DNA from: Symsagittifera roscoffensis
Lineage: Eukaryota; Xenacoelomorpha; Acoela; Convolutidae
Reading direction: 5' to 3'
NCBI RefSeq assembly: GCF_963678635.1
Contig: NC_087062.1
Location: 59,352,129-59,416,128 of the forward strand
DNA: 64,000 bases
The position numbers were made by a program, and so were the translations under genes. Under the pieces are notes generated by a model. It did not search any database, was not told where the DNA came from, and saw nothing but the letters and a program-made list of their open reading frames with translations. Below are positions 45,146-57,825 of the stretch, piece after piece (position 1 is the first letter of the stretch; every line of letters starts with the position of its first letter).

Positions 45146-46148
45146 ATTTCTTGAGTGATTTGTCTGGTTTTGGTATTTCTTGAGGGGCAAATGCTAGTTT
45201 AGCAGTTTCTTGAGCATTCTACAGTCTTCAATTATGGTCAATTGTTTCTGGATTTCGATGCCGGCGGCGCTGAAAAAGCCCACACTTGATGAGCTATGCA
45301 GGCGTTTGAGGAATCTGGACTATTCCCAATTGAGTGAGCGGATGGCGATGTTGAACGCCATCCTGCAGCTGGAGCCGCAGTGAGAAGGTAGGGAGTCCGC
45401 AAAGGGAACTGTGCTGATGTTGTGCTACACGTCACTCGTGATCTCGAACCAAGAGAAAGTGAGCTGCTTGTTACAGGAGGCAAGAATCTACTTGGATCCT
45501 ACGGTACTGACGACTTGTACTGTGCCGTATAACATGATGCTGTATGGCAATGGACTGAGCATGAATGAGAGGGTGCGTCACATCAGTGGGATAAAACTCG
45601 AGATCCAAGGGAGCGGTGTTTTGCCGTCGTTGAAATCGCTGCAGGTTGCCAGCATGATGGAGGATCCCCTACCGGCCGGATGTTCCTCCTATAGTATCAA
45701 TTTTGATCAACCCAGGGGCGTGGAAAGGTTGATTAGGGCCTTTCAGAAGCATGACTACAATCTGAAGTCAGATTTGCTGGAAACTGGACAGTTTATTTTT
45801 GGCCCACTTGTAAGACCTCGTCTCTTCCCAGTTAGACCGGTGAGATTGACAATCGATTATAGAGACACTTCAGCGAGTAGCAGGTGCAGGCAGCCGGGCT
45901 CGATTTCTCTGAAAAAAGACACGAGGGGCTCTTCGACGCCGCAGAGCTCGGTGGTGTCTTCTGTCGTAGTGGTTGAGAGAGGCAACGAGAACAAGTTCTC
46001 AGGAGATGCCCTAAATGGCACGAGCAAGGCCAGATACCCAGAGAAAATAAGGGACCTAGACCTGACGGAGTTGGCTTGCCGGCTCGAGTTGATAGAAAGT
46101 CTAGAGCTCAAGCGGTTGTCTCATGAAGGCCTAATTGGTCATGATTGA
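45146..46148 (+). pseudogene. Deletion fusion of acc1 start to acc2 C-terminus
   Basis: The acc1 start (PTLDELCRRLRNLD) runs to 45,450, then at aaccaagag joins the acc2 C-terminal half. The frame 45,411-46,148 is 245 codons with LTTCTVPYNMM, SYSINFDQPRGVERLIRAF and the full basic, Ser-rich tail to LSHEGLIGHD. The GDS and Asn blocks are lost and the late His is Asn, so no hydrolase activity is expected. It gives the best view of the acc2 tail in one frame. Confidence 0.65.
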
Positions 46149-47095
46149 GTAGACTGGATGAAAGCGCATGAAGCGCATTTTTCTGGAGAGAGGATCTCGA
46201 AAACGGCGGACCTTACAGGTGTCCCGAGAAGGTTGATGTTTGGCCCGATAAACTAAAGACCATTAAAGAAGCTGGGGAGTCCAGGTGATATTGTGGAGCC
46301 ACTAAAACATAACACAGACCTGGCCATAGTAAGGATGACGATAACAGCGCAGTTACCGGAGTGGAGAAACCTCTAGATCCCAAGGCTATGGACTTCCTGA
46401 CACTGCTTATGCGGGTTCAAAATCGTCGAAAGATGCAAGATACATAGAGGAATTTAGAGCGTCCAGGTTGGCTATTATACTGAATGATAATCATTGCGGG
46501 TTCGGACTTCGCGGGAAAGTCAGAGAAAATGTTCTGATTGAAAACTTTTTGTTTATATGTTGCCGGGGGCCCAACTGACCCAGATGTTGACTCTGGTGGT
46601 AGCAATTAAGTCGGAGACGCCATGCGAGTCGGAGCTGCTACTGTTTGCGAGGATGAATGACCATCTGCACGCAGCGGGACTTCTCCGGCCGTTGAGAAGC
46701 AGGGAACGCGCGCCGAAGAAGATCCGGGAGCCAGTACAAAGGTTTTTCTCCGCGATGAACGAGATACAGGAGTTGGTGGCGGTCAGGCTTGGATAAAAAA
46801 CAAATGTGGTATTCACGTCGTCGCTAGTGTACGAGAGCATGCCACCTGCCCTTCAACTCGTCTACGCAGTGCTGATCCTAATAGCGGAAGGCAGTGGGTT
46901 GCGTATGATGATAGCTGGCACTAATTGGAAATCGGAACTAAAGGGCTGAGACTCCTGAGGTCGTAAGTGGCGGCAAGCAGCGCGGATATACCTCATGCTC
47001 TGATATGCTTTTACGAGCTCGCGGATGTCTTGATAGCTATTGATGAAGTATTGTGCTTGAAGATCCCGTATCTGGCGAGGCAACTAAAATTCAAT
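46149..47095 (+). pseudogene. Family B acc3 (copy 4)
   Basis: The frame 46,557-46,796 shows LPGAQLTQML (block II), FARMNDHLHAAGLL (block III) and a helical stretch, AMNEIQELVAVRLG. PPALQLVYAVL follows in another frame. Similar to 27,784-28,620. Confidence 0.65.
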
Positions 47096-47169
47096 TAGAG
47101 ATCAACGATGACTACTAGGTGCTCAACCACTTGAACCCGAAGTTGTGTTTCCGGAACATGTAACTCACA

Positions 47170-47610
47170 ATCATGGTATCCAAGCGGCCTGTACATGACA
47201 AGAAAAACATGACAAGTGTACGCAGTTAAGAAGCTAGAGTTGATGATGATTCGCCTCACTCAAGAGAGAGGAAGATGGCCATATCTGACGCCAAGACTAG
47301 AAATTGTGGTTGAAAAATTGCAGCACCCCTCTTGATAAAGTAAGTGTGAGAACTCATGCAGAACCATCTCGAGCAAGCAGAGATGAAAGCATTGACGGGG
47401 GGAACGTTCGTCTCCTTGGCGAATGACCCGACCATCAACAAATTCTGGAGAGATAACGTCAATGGATAGCTTAGAACGAAGAAAGCGTATGAGATCTTCG
47501 GATTATTGGTTCCTTGCTGGGAGAAAATGTATATTGATGTGTTGTTCTCGGCAGGGAATAACAACTTTGAAACCTTCATCAGGGACCACTTGACCATGTC
47601 GATCATCTTG
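47170..47610 (+). pseudogene. Family B acc4 N-terminal remnant (copy 2)
   Basis: SKRPVHDKK and AVKKLELMMIRLTQERG, then, after stops, FGLLVPCWEKMY and FETFIRDHLTMS. Similar to 28,680-29,220. Confidence 0.55.
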
Positions 47611-47619
47611 TTACTGGCA

Positions 47620-48469
47620 TTATACCTTGTTATACCTGAGGCTCCTGACGCATGAGAATCTGGCGGTATTTCTTCGTCTGATGAAATATGAGGACCTGAT
47701 GGCCATGGCTAAATCCACGCAAGTCTTAAAACCTATTCCTACAAGGAAATTATATCTTCTTGAGAAACAAGCTAGGGAGATCTTAGAATACCGACTTTGA
47801 CGGAGGCTTTCGACTTGATAAGGAAAATAAAGTGTGTGATTTTTGAGCGAGATAGGCTGCCAGCCTCTCTCCCGGAACTTCCTATTGTGAGGCGAATGAA
47901 CTTGTGAATGAACAATCCCTTGCTGGTGCCGTCTGTGCAGGCCAGAAATGAGGTAGAGCGACAACAAAGAGTGCTCACGCTTGACTGGGATCCCTTGTTT
48001 ATCGGGCTTTCTTGTGAGGTTAACATTAACTCCTGGACGGACGCAGCAAGAATCATGAGGGGGCTCGATGCCACCAAGGTGTGATGTGCGTGAGTTTAAT
48101 AGTGCGCTTGAAAAGGTCGGATTCGAGAATAAGGATCCAGTAAACAACGATGGCCGGGTCATAGTGGAGAAAGGACACTTGGGCTCGGAATGGAGACGCA
48201 GCACAAGGAAGCATCTGGTGCCGTACGGGTTAGAAGAGGTGGAGTTGCAGAATGAGGGACACAAGCTTGACTTGGCTGGCACCCTCTACGTACCTCTCAC
48301 GCAATACAAGAGACCGAATCCTATCACACAATCGCCTCTATCGATTTACCTTACTGGAGATAAGAGAAATCTTCCAGTGGAGATCAGGTTTTAATTTGCC
48401 TTGAAGCGAGAGCGCTCGAAATTGACGAAGGAAGAAAAGATGGAGGAAGCTCTAAATGAAGCCGAGGAA
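47620..48469 (+). pseudogene. Family B acc4 C-terminal region (best copy)
   Basis: LPASLPELPIVRRMNL and LLVPSVQARNEVERQQR, then the frame 48,068-48,394 with WRRSTRKHLVPYGLEEVEL and HKLDLAGTLYVPL. This aligns with DEEWTKLDLAPMRM and VKLELTVGGTL of acc4 in element A. The reverse-strand frame 47,620-48,282 is a shadow. It ends in an Ala/Glu-rich stretch before the 48,470 segment. Confidence 0.6.
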
Positions 48470-49094
48470 GAAATGGACACGGGAACGAACCCAACAAGAG
48501 GTTGGGACCTACAGCCCTGGCACCACACGAGAACTATTACAGGACCTGAGTGAGGAAGAATGAGTGAGGAAGGAATCATGATCAACTCTGATGATGAAGA
48601 AAATTTGTCAAGGCATATCACGGTATCGAGCGCGTGTGGGCCTAGTAACTCGAGTGGGACGAATTAGACCAGGTACTCGGGGTGGATTCTTGAGTCTTGA
48701 GTAGGGAAAAGTAACTGGGGCTTGAGCTAGAACTCAAATAAAATCGGAGTGAACAAAAACAAGATTTTAACCTGTAAACTTTTGTTATCTAATATAATAT
48801 ATCTAATTAAATATCAAAAGTTTGGATGACAAGGTTCTGACTGGGTTGATCAAAAGAAATTTTAAACAGCTTTTGAAACTAAAATCCAAAGTGCAGTTGG
48901 ATTAAGATTTTTTTGCGGTTCAGCTATAGAGTGACAGTTTTACATGGCTGTGATTTTTGGGAATGTTGGTTCTGTTAGCTGGAAACTTCTGCAACTGACC
49001 ACTGGACTTGTATCTGGAGATGCACTCAACGTTGTGGTGGCTCACAGACATGACAACAACGCGCGATGAAGACATCGATCTTTAGTCTGGGGAG
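48470..49094 (+). other. Acidic ORF end and 3' UTR, single copy of the 0.86-kb unit
   Basis: Same sequence as the units at 29,661-33,098: TGTNPTRGWDLQP, an acidic NSDDEENL, then AT-rich 3' UTR and ctggggag before the LTR. Here tatgtgcc has been lost at the LTR start (ggggag|tcggtcgg). Confidence 0.75.
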
Positions 49095-49873
49095 TCGGTC
49101 GGTCATATCCTGAAATGCTATTTTTGAAAAATTCGAATTGACCATGTAACGCTGATGCTCATCGCAATAACTGAATTGAAAAAGCAAAAAAAAGATCAAA
49201 AGAACCGATTAATAATTGCGGGAAATATGACGGAAATTTGTTCTCGAGTCAAATTGTTATTCGCATTTTGTTCAATAAAATTCCATTCGAGTAGAGCTGT
49301 CTTGTTCGTGGTAGAGAAAGCCGAGAACTACTGCGAGATTGTTTTTTTCTGGAGCCAGGAGAACCTTGATTGAGCAGGTTGTAGAGTGAAGCGACCCACT
49401 GGTCCAGACAATTAATTTTCTTGAGTTAAAAGTAATTACTTTCTATAGCTAGCTTAGTTACTTTGTTTACTTGATCCTAGAGTCGAAGTCACTATTTGAA
49501 TACCTAATGTAATTTCTAAGTAGCATTGTTTCAGTTCAGTTGAGTTATGGCGAGTTTTAGGTTGATCCATCCGATATGGATCAAAGGTCCACTGTCCAAT
49601 AAAAAATAAGGATATTTACTAGATACAGTTCCCAACGCTGTTTTTAACGGCGTTCGCGTATTTTACGTAATTAGAGACCTAGACCTGGGGACGTTTTTGT
49701 TTCTAGAGTGGGGGTAATTTGGTAGTAGCATATAGGCTGACAAACGATCTTTATGTTCCATGTCTTAACCGAACCGAATTGGCTCCGCTTGAATCAGGTA
49801 CAAAAACACAAGAGGTAGTGTCCCTGACCCTTGAGTCAATGATTGTATATTTCTCTTAACTTTATCTGTGACA
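49095..49873 (+). repeat. Family B LTR, copy 3
   Basis: About 779 bp ending TCTGTGACA. It shares the gttgatccatc...tggatcaaag palindrome and the ttaacggcgttcgcgtatttt block with the LTRs at 36,884 and 42,026 but is more diverged. It is followed by a proper internal leader and gag, so it is the 5' LTR of the element running to about 61,300. Confidence 0.8.
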
Positions 49874-52150
49874 TAACCGCACAACTGTTGAATTTGAACA
49901 GCTGATTTTAGGTAATCAAATACATCATTATTGAACAACAGTTTCCTTAAAATTCTGATCAGTTTTACACAAATTTTTTCCTCGAACAATTTTAAGGTTA
50001 AACTAAGTTAAAATTTTCATTCAGCTCTTTTTATTTATAGACTACAACTTTTAGAGTTAACCATTTGCTCCCAAATTCAACGCATATGTTTATTTTGCAG
50101 CGTTTCCGCTATATAGATGCAATGCGGAAATCGATCTTTTACCAGACCGACCATTTACAAGTACATTTATAACATGGAACTTTTACAAGACTCGATTATC
50201 ATGTTTGATGGACACATGTATTGACGCCATTTATTCTGGTTAAAAACAATGTTTTCAATCTCACCAATAGCCAAAGATAACAATCAACGAACTCCAGAGA
50301 CATTAAACAATGACTCACAAGCTACGTAGGCATCATCATATGCAGAAAAACTGAAAGCTGTGTCAACAACCATAGTAGGCCTGAGACCAAAATAGAAGCA
50401 ACTGGTTGTGATAAAAACCCCAAATTTTTGACACGGTGGCGGCAATACCAACTGAAACCATGAACATAGAGCAAAAAACCAGCGACTAAGAAGACGACAG
50501 AACCGGCAGATGACATAACAACAATAGGCATCAAGGCCATCAAGGAAGGAAAAACAATAGCGATTCTGATGAGAAATGTAGACTCGAAATTTAGAGAAAT
50601 GCTATTGGAGACCGAGAACAGCTAACGAAGAGGTCGAAAGTATCAAGCAAAAAGGCCTAGAAAACTGATATTTGGTGACAAGCACAGCGGACAAAAAATG
50701 GATGAACTACTCCGGAAAGTCGAAGAGTCAGACAAGGAAAACATTAGACTTGACATGCAGTCAGTGCAGATAGGCTATGATGAGATGGTTGGATATTCAA
50801 TGAATTAGGAAGATTTTGATAAAGAATAAAGAACAATCGGAGAATTTGAAAACAATCCAGTCGATATTCAATGCACTCTTGAGAAGTTCATGTCAACCGA
50901 AATAAGCTGAAGCCTATCGGGCAGCTGAGACACTGAAGTACAGGGTCCGATTCAAAGGTCAATGTAGACAACTGCTGGAAAGATCCAACGTGCTTTTGAC
51001 CACTCCAATGAATCCGACTATTAGAGACGGGTCAACCAACACCAAATTTACACTTGATCACATCAACTCCTGCAACCATGCAACCATGTGGGTACACACT
51101 TGGGAAATGATGAGGGCCGTGTTAGCCTTCACAACTAGGATATCTGAATCCAGTGAAATAAGCAAAATTGAGAGATATAAGAAAACTTTCAGGAAGATTT
51201 CAAGGATTACACTGACGGATGCATAGATACATGGGTTGAGGTGAAAAAATTATATCAAGAGCAAGACAATCTCATCGACAGACAATCTTGTACTGCACTC
51301 CTGAGTGTTCTCGTAGGAATACCCCTGAAATGTATGGTGGCAAAGAAGGGAGAGAAAAGAGACACGGATAAAAAAAATTAGATTAACCAATCGATGGGTT
51401 CGAATGAACTAGAGATCCTACGCTGGAAAATGACCCCGAGGAGTCTGCAATATCGGCAAGACATTACAAGTCGTAATTGGAATAAAAAACGATTACTTAA
51501 CAACGATGTTAGCTACCTATTACAACTTATCAAAAGATGATGCTGCAACTCCAAAAGAAATGAGAAAAAATCAGGAGAGTATATGCTGATGAAACCACAG
51601 AAGAACTACAGAAAGGAAGGGAACTACTCAGAAGGACAATTTGGTTGAACGTAGGTCCTGCGCTGCTAACTGTGGCTCAGTGGATCATCATTCGACTGGT
51701 TGCACACTGTTTAGACTGGGGATAAAAAAAATAGGATTCTCTCCAAACAAAAAAAAAACCTGGATCAGATGGACAAACTTTTAATTCATAGCGGGCTCTT
51801 GAACAAAATAGGTGCAATATTTTTGCAGCCAGAAGGGGCAATTCAAGATGGGCTGCACACTTTTTTGGGATGCAGAAAAAAAATCAAAATCACCCTAAAC
51901 ACAAAGTAGCCTAAGGCGCAGTACAGAATACTGGAAGCAAAGAAGCGGAAATTATGGATCTCTAGATTAGGGCAAATCCAGCAAAGAACGTGACTAAGTC
52001 GGTCATAACAATGTCAAGCGGTCAAAAACAAACGAACCATAGGACATGACGCGACAGACTCTAGAGGTGATTCATGAAAAAGTATGAGCTGACGAGAGAA
52101 ATTCAACAGAATCTGAAACTAGAGATTGAGAAATAAAACGGATAGCCGGA
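49874..52150 (+). pseudogene. Family B leader and gag (copy 2)
   Basis: Leader, then gag, including the frame 50,990-51,226 (LAFTTRISESSE), followed in another frame by GCIDTWVEV. Almost the same as 33,182-35,440 but continuing into pol. Many stops. Zinc-knuckle remains near 51,655-51,720. Confidence 0.72.
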
Positions 52151-52158
52151 TGTAGATC

Positions 52159-53022
52159 TTGAGCACAAGCGAGCCAGTCAAAATGATGACAATAACTGTA
52201 AAAACTGGAAGTTTCAACTCTATGAATTTAGTAACGGGAAGACAATTCATGATAAACAAACTTGGCGACAAAAACATGTCAACCATAACAGTCGCAGGTC
52301 CTTACTTGGAGTCTCTCAATCGCACACACCCTTATCAGCAGTGATAGCTCTCCTGACAACCGGATGGCCGGAACGATTAGATCAAAAGTCCCTCAGTGGA
52401 AGCACATGGATCATATCAAGTGATGCTGAACATAGATGGCTATAACATTTATACGAAACCGATATTAACTTGCTCTGATCACTTAATTATCGCTGGTTAA
52501 ATATTCATCCCGCATAAGAAGCTCAAGTTCCGAGCAATAGGAAACAGTGCAATGTTGAAAGAGCATGCCATCCGTATGGGCACAGGAGCAGCTGTGACAG
52601 CCCACATCTGCCCCTGTGCCCATATAGAAATGGTACGACAAAATACCTCAAAGCCCTTCTAGGTACAGGGGCCGTCTTGAGCGTGATGCCTTTAAAAAAA
52701 AATTTCTGGATGGTGTTTGGCGGAGGAGACTTGATTGATTTTTTGGTAAGATTAGCAGCGGCAAAAAAGGGCTCCCTACGTGTCCTGGGCATACCTAGCA
52801 CTGAATATGAGAGTCAGCAACCTATGGATGAGCTTCTTGGTCGTAGAGAATCTAGATGATGAGGTCGATCAATTCATATTAGGACGAGACGTCTTCAGGC
52901 ACTTCAATTTTACTAAGAACTTCAAAAGTTCTATGTTCAGAAATCGTAATCCAGAGAAAAAGTACATTGTTAAACCGGTCAGTTTAATAATGAGATGGAA
53001 AGGAAAAATTTCCTCTTGTTAA
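52159..53022 (+). pseudogene. Family B protease region with lost catalytic Asp
   Basis: 52,159-52,344 matches the pre-protease segment. Near 52,655 the active-site text reads LLGTGAVLSVMPL, where element A has LLDTGAVVSV, so the catalytic Asp is Gly. The frame 52,780-53,022 (LWMSFLVVENLDDEVDQFILGRDVF) contains the ILGRD block that completes the retropepsin fold. Confidence 0.78.
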
Positions 53023-53560
53023 CAGAAGTGTAAACTTAAGACTGTAATAAGACCGATAGACTATGGCGGTTAAATCCTGAGCGATACCAAGATGAAGTAC
53101 GAGGCACCAAAAGTGGAGATGTTTGAAGTGTTTTCAATCGTTGGAAAATAGAGAGCATTTGTTAAGAGCGCGCCGTTTAAACTTCGGGTAAAAAACAGTG
53201 CATTATCATGGTAAAGACGTATTTTACGGACCAGAGCTAATTCGACAGATGGATAGTACGCTTGGTCGGATGTAATATGATAATACAATATCGAACAAGA
53301 GACAAGCATCAAAATGCGGATAGCCTAAGCAAGAAAACGGATTTTTACGACGTCAAGAAAAAAAAAGGAGGCAGACAGACCTAAAATAAAATATGGATTC
53401 TCCATCATTGATCAGAAAACAAACGTCAGTTTAATACTACTCAGATGGTTAGACAAATAAAGCCACCGGCGCTACCAACACAAGAAACGGTAACCAAGAT
53501 TATGATGCAAAACTCACTAGGTTTAACAGAATCAGCATCGGGATCAAAGATTGGATTTAA
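53023..53560 (+). pseudogene. RT deletion junction and RNase H end
   Basis: Within about 50 bp after the protease the text becomes DTKMKYEAPKVEMF and SAPFKLRVKNSALSW, which align with the RNase H end of element A (DTEMKYGAPRAEM, FKLRVDNRALSWL). All RT blocks, including YVDD, are absent, so about 2.5 kb has been deleted relative to element A. The Asp of VDNRALSW is Lys here. Confidence 0.78.
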
Positions 53561-55400
53561 ACCAGCAACTGGTTGGCGGGGAAGGCGACAAAATGCGATG
53601 AGCCTGATCTGACCAGACAAGTCAAATACAAGATTTTGACAACTCCATAGAAAATATATACTAAAAACAAAATATTGGGCGAGATTGAGACAGAATGTCG
53701 TGATATAGTACAAACCATCATCAACAAAACTTCAGAGGAAAAAATAATTGAAACTTCGCCTAAGCTAAGGATCAAAAAAGTAATGTTCAAACAAGAAGTG
53801 ACAGATTTTGATCCGTAAAATGACTCGGTGTTTCACGAGAGTTGGACAGACAAAGAAAGTTTTGAGAGCTTGAGACTGACCGGCAACTTTGACCTTTGAT
53901 AAAACGAGTGAATCAAGCAGTGATGAAGCAGAATAAGAACTGACTGCATCATCTAGGAAGCCGTTCAAGCAGTTATCTTGTAACAGTAATGTGAAGCTAA
54001 ATCCATAGCCTGATCATCAAATTAGAGTCTTGAGTCGATTTGTCTGAATGAAGCTGGAAGAAAAACGCATTGCACAGAGATCTTTTGCGGACAACAGAAA
54101 ATATTGAAGGAACACATAAAAGCAAGGCAGGGTTTGTCGAATCTCCAGAGAGCACAGAGTTTTTGAAAAGGTTTATTAACCTAAATAAAATGGATCCAAA
54201 CAGCAGCAGAAAAGAAAAAGAAGAAGATCGTGAACCAGTTTGTATAAAGAATGAAAAGAACTAATTTGCTCTACAGCTTATAGATAGGTCGCATAACGAA
54301 AAAAAAATGAGAAAGGTTCTTTTTTAACACGACATCATAGTGATACCCTGACTTCACCAAACAGAATTGTTAATCAGGTCGCATGACCAGATGGGTCACC
54401 AGAGGATTGATAAAGTGTAGCTCTGAATCCTCCAACGTTGTGAGAGGCCAGGGATGAGAAAAGCCTGTGAAAGACGGGTTAACGCATGCATATCCAGTTT
54501 ACAGGTGAAAGAATACAGTAAAATGAAATTTTCTTTGAGATCAGTCGAGAACTAAGAATTTAACGAGATAGGAAAGATAAATCATCAGAAATTTTTTTCG
54601 ATGGATTCAGGATATGATCAGATACTGGTGATGATAAATATTTCATAAAACTGGCAGCAGTAGCTTTTGAGACTGCCTCAGCTGAGTAATTATGTGACCA
54701 CCAGTTAGCTCATTGAATCTCGAGATATGGCTGCCCGATGAGACATTGAGAAAGCGTTTGTTGTGGACTTAACAAATGAGCTCAATAAGATATTACAACT
54801 AGCACAGACACATTGACCAACCTACCGACCACAGACCAAAGGTCCCACCGACAGATTAGGAAAAGTGTAAATATGCTAAGAGTATACTGTTGGATGTTCA
54901 TGACAGACTGGTACAAATTTCTGCCTCGATACGTGGGCGCCTACAACAGCACTCAATAGCACTACTACAGTTATCAGCAGCCTCTTCATGATGCTCATCG
55001 GTAAAGGAAGGGCGATGCTCCAGACATTTTCTATCCTGAATAGGAGGGAGAGAAGACCTCAGCTCAGACATATGTGAAAGAACCTAATCAGATACAGGAG
55101 GAACTGAATAATATGTGCAGACGTAACACACATCAAGCACAGATGCGGCAAACGAAAAATTATGATCAAAGGATCATGAGAATTAAAGCATACGCAATTG
55201 GTCAATACGTGTTGGTTTTCCAAATTTTGATTCCCGTAAAAGGTAGATAAAAATACTAAAAATATTTGATGATATTTTTGAAATCACAGAAGTTCACAAC
55301 AGGAAAAATTGTATTGCCTGAGCACAATAAGGGCCACCAGTTTTGAGAACTTGAAACCACATGTACCCTCGCCGGAGGCTTGTTACATGCCAAAAGATGT
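53561..55400 (+). pseudogene. Family B pol linker and integrase remnant
   Basis: Linker of 800 bp, then pieces of integrase: the HHCC region (SHDQMGHQ at about 54,380-54,405), MRKACERR, YRPQTKGPTDR near 54,825, and the C-terminal KAYAIGQYVLVFQ near 55,190. The first Asp is Asn, the second Asp block is rearranged and the Glu is not in an ERQNR context. Not functional. Confidence 0.7.
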
Positions 55401-56535
55401 GGAAGGTCTAGAATATCTATCTTGTGGTAGATCCGGCTTGTGAGATCAATGATAAAGGAGCAAGAGAAAAGAATGAAGGTAACCAGACTTCGCTATTGAG
55501 CGAAAACGAGAAGACAGAAGTGGCATCAGATGAAGACTCCTGCGTGAAAGAGGACTGGAATGAACATTAACAGAGTGAGATACCGAGATTTGTATAACCG
55601 GGTATTTCTCTGACAATAAATACTAGGAGAGGAGGAAAAAACCAACATGTCTTGAATCAGAGATGGTGATGACTTTCTGACAAGATAGGGCCCGACGAAC
55701 TGAGTAAAAATATGGGAGTTTAGAAAAGCAAGACTGGCAAGTTATGAAAGACGATGACACTTAATGGCACAGCGATCATAGCATACCTGAGTGTGAAGTT
55801 GACCTGGAACAAGATGAACCTGATAAAAGGTAGCAAACAAACTTGAGGGTACTATAGTGGATGCATGGAACCGGAACGAACAAAGAGCAATGAGACACGT
55901 TGCAGCAAGTGCGTTCGATGGCAGAGAACTTTATCAGTCAAGAAAACATTAAATCGAGCTGGATAGCAGAAGACCAAACACAAAAAATTACCACAGAGCA
56001 ATCTAGAAGTCTAACCATCGACGTGGATGTCGATGAATTTTTTGTCTGGGGAGTAGAAGGAATAACCCACAACAAAACTACCGAAACTAAGAGAGGTGAG
56101 AGAAATAGGCGGATTAGAAGCAGAGCCACAAGAAAAAAAGCCGAGCTTTGGCAAAGCATGCAAAATGAAATTTGAGATTAAAAAAATGCGAACTCTGATA
56201 ACAAAAGCATAGCATATAGTGGCTTCATCTGTGTAACAAGACGAGTACAATATGCATAAGGTCAGACCTGAGCTTTATGGCGAGATTAAAGAGAGGCTTA
56301 CTGGCATTGAAAATCAGCGACAAGAACGTTAAGAATACAGAGCACTTGGTGCTAGCGCTTGCTCGTCTGAGAAACTTCCTACAAGAGATACAGGTGAAGA
56401 CGTTTCTATGCCATCTACGATCCCAATAGAGGCAAATTGAACCCGAAAGAATATTACTCCATTAAACACGTCATCTTTACCGGAACTGAAATAACGGTGC
56501 ATCTCCACAAAAACTTTTTTTTGAGCATCGCTTAA
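55401..56535 (+). pseudogene. Family B acidic linker and macro-like C-terminus
   Basis: A diverged acidic linker (SENEKTEVASDED) is followed at about 56,413-56,535 by YDPNRGKLNPKEYY, KHVIFTGTEITVHLHKNFF and a stop after LSIA. Residue for residue this parallels YDPNRGRLHPRELY and HVIFSDTNIQVYLHKKYY of element A. The upstream half of the module (56,000-56,400) is in pieces. So the macro-like module was part of the common ancestor of both families. Confidence 0.62.
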
Positions 56536-57106
56536 GAGAAACAACCGTTAACTCAAACTGCTAAAATTTGACCTGAAGTTGACCTGTGAAAGAATGACGC
56601 CGGTAACAACACTTCTTAAAATGAAATAGCTAATTAGTGTGAGTAGGGTAACATTACAAATGTAATAGGATAAGACCACAGGGCCTCGGATTCTACAGCT
56701 AGGACTAGGAGAACACGTCATCCAATATTGGTCAGATAAGGTTTTAAAATTAAATTTGTAGCTAGTGTTATAGTATTTTGTATCATGTTCTAATTTTTTG
56801 TTATCATTAAGATTTGTGTTATTTTAGGTGATGGGTACTGTCTCATGAGAGCAAATACTTTTTGTCCTGATGCATGAGACAATTACTTTCTTGCAATCCA
56901 TAAAAAACAAGACTGATGATGAATGTTGACTGACTACTGAAATAAATTTTTAACTGTCGTTGGCAGAAAAATACCTTTACTTTCGAAGGGTGCAAACATT
57001 AGCTTCAAGAGAACGTTTGAGTCAAAAATTTCACTGGTTTTAATTTTGAATTGAAAAAACTGAGTTCGAAAGAACCAAAGCACTGGATTTTTTTCACTGA
57101 ACCTTC
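56536..57106 (+). other. Spacer between macro-like end and accessory block (family B)
   Basis: AT-rich, without a gene. It contains an imperfect inverted pair, tctcatgagagc and gatgcatgagac (56,842-56,880). It is the same position as the 13,296-13,697 spacer of element A. Confidence 0.45.
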
Positions 57107-57250
57107 TTGACAATCGGTCCAGAGCACTTCTTGATAACCTGTCTAAAGCACTTCTTGATAACCTGTTCAGAGTATTTTTTGATAAATAGGCAAGAATGTT
57201 TCTTGATCAATAGGCTAGTGTATTTGTTGATCGTTAGGCTAGAGTATGTC
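57107..57250 (+). repeat. Short tandem repeats in the acc1 leader
   Basis: Five or six degenerate copies of a 26-28-bp unit around agcacttcttgataacctgt, immediately upstream of acc1. The acc1 leaders at 35,666 and 45,146 also repeat a tttcttga word, with other spacing. Confidence 0.7.
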
Positions 57251-57825
57251 ATGAGTCATGAGGGATCACTTGAAAATCTTTTCAAGGAGCAATCAAGAAG
57301 CCAGTCCTGGACGAATTAGGCAGGCGACTCAGAAATTTTGACAACACGCAGACGGAAAAAAGAACAGAAGTACTCTTGAATGCAATACTACAACTCAACT
57401 CCGTCACAGAGGGAAGCGAGTCAGCGGTAGAAGCGGTGTTGATGGTGGAATTTTCCTATGAAGAAAAACTTGGAGCAGGGGAATTTCCTCTACTTGAAAA
57501 ACCCCCTTCCAAGCCTAGATTCTCATCAAGACCATGATTCCCAATTGATCGGGCGCCATAGACTGAAGTTGATTATCCAGTTGAAATTGGACTGAAGAGA
57601 AAATTAAAAATCCTCCGCTTCGAACGAGACCAGGTGCGTGACGAACAAGATTGAATGCGTGATGACCGGGATCAAGTTCGAGGGGAGCAAGATCAAATCC
57701 GCAGAGAGCAGGAACAAGTTCAATGCTTGTATGATCAAGCCATGATATAATTGAGTCGACTGCGAGCAAAATCTACCGGACAAATTGATTCTCTCCCTCC
57801 AAGGTCAAGACCAGAGTCGACGTAA
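57250..57825 (+). pseudogene. Family B acc1, diverged copy with coiled coil
   Basis: DELGRRLRNFDNTQTEKR and NAILQLNSVTEG match the helical N-terminus of acc1 (DELCRRLRNLD at 35,816). A run of RDQVRxEQ repeats at 57,620-57,730 forms a charged coiled coil, interrupted by two stops. Frame changes near 57,300 and 57,540. Confidence 0.65.

Noticed and set aside
47620-48282. Reverse-strand open frame of 220 codons
   Set aside because: Antisense shadow of the acc4 C-terminal region, which matches element A in the plus-strand reading.
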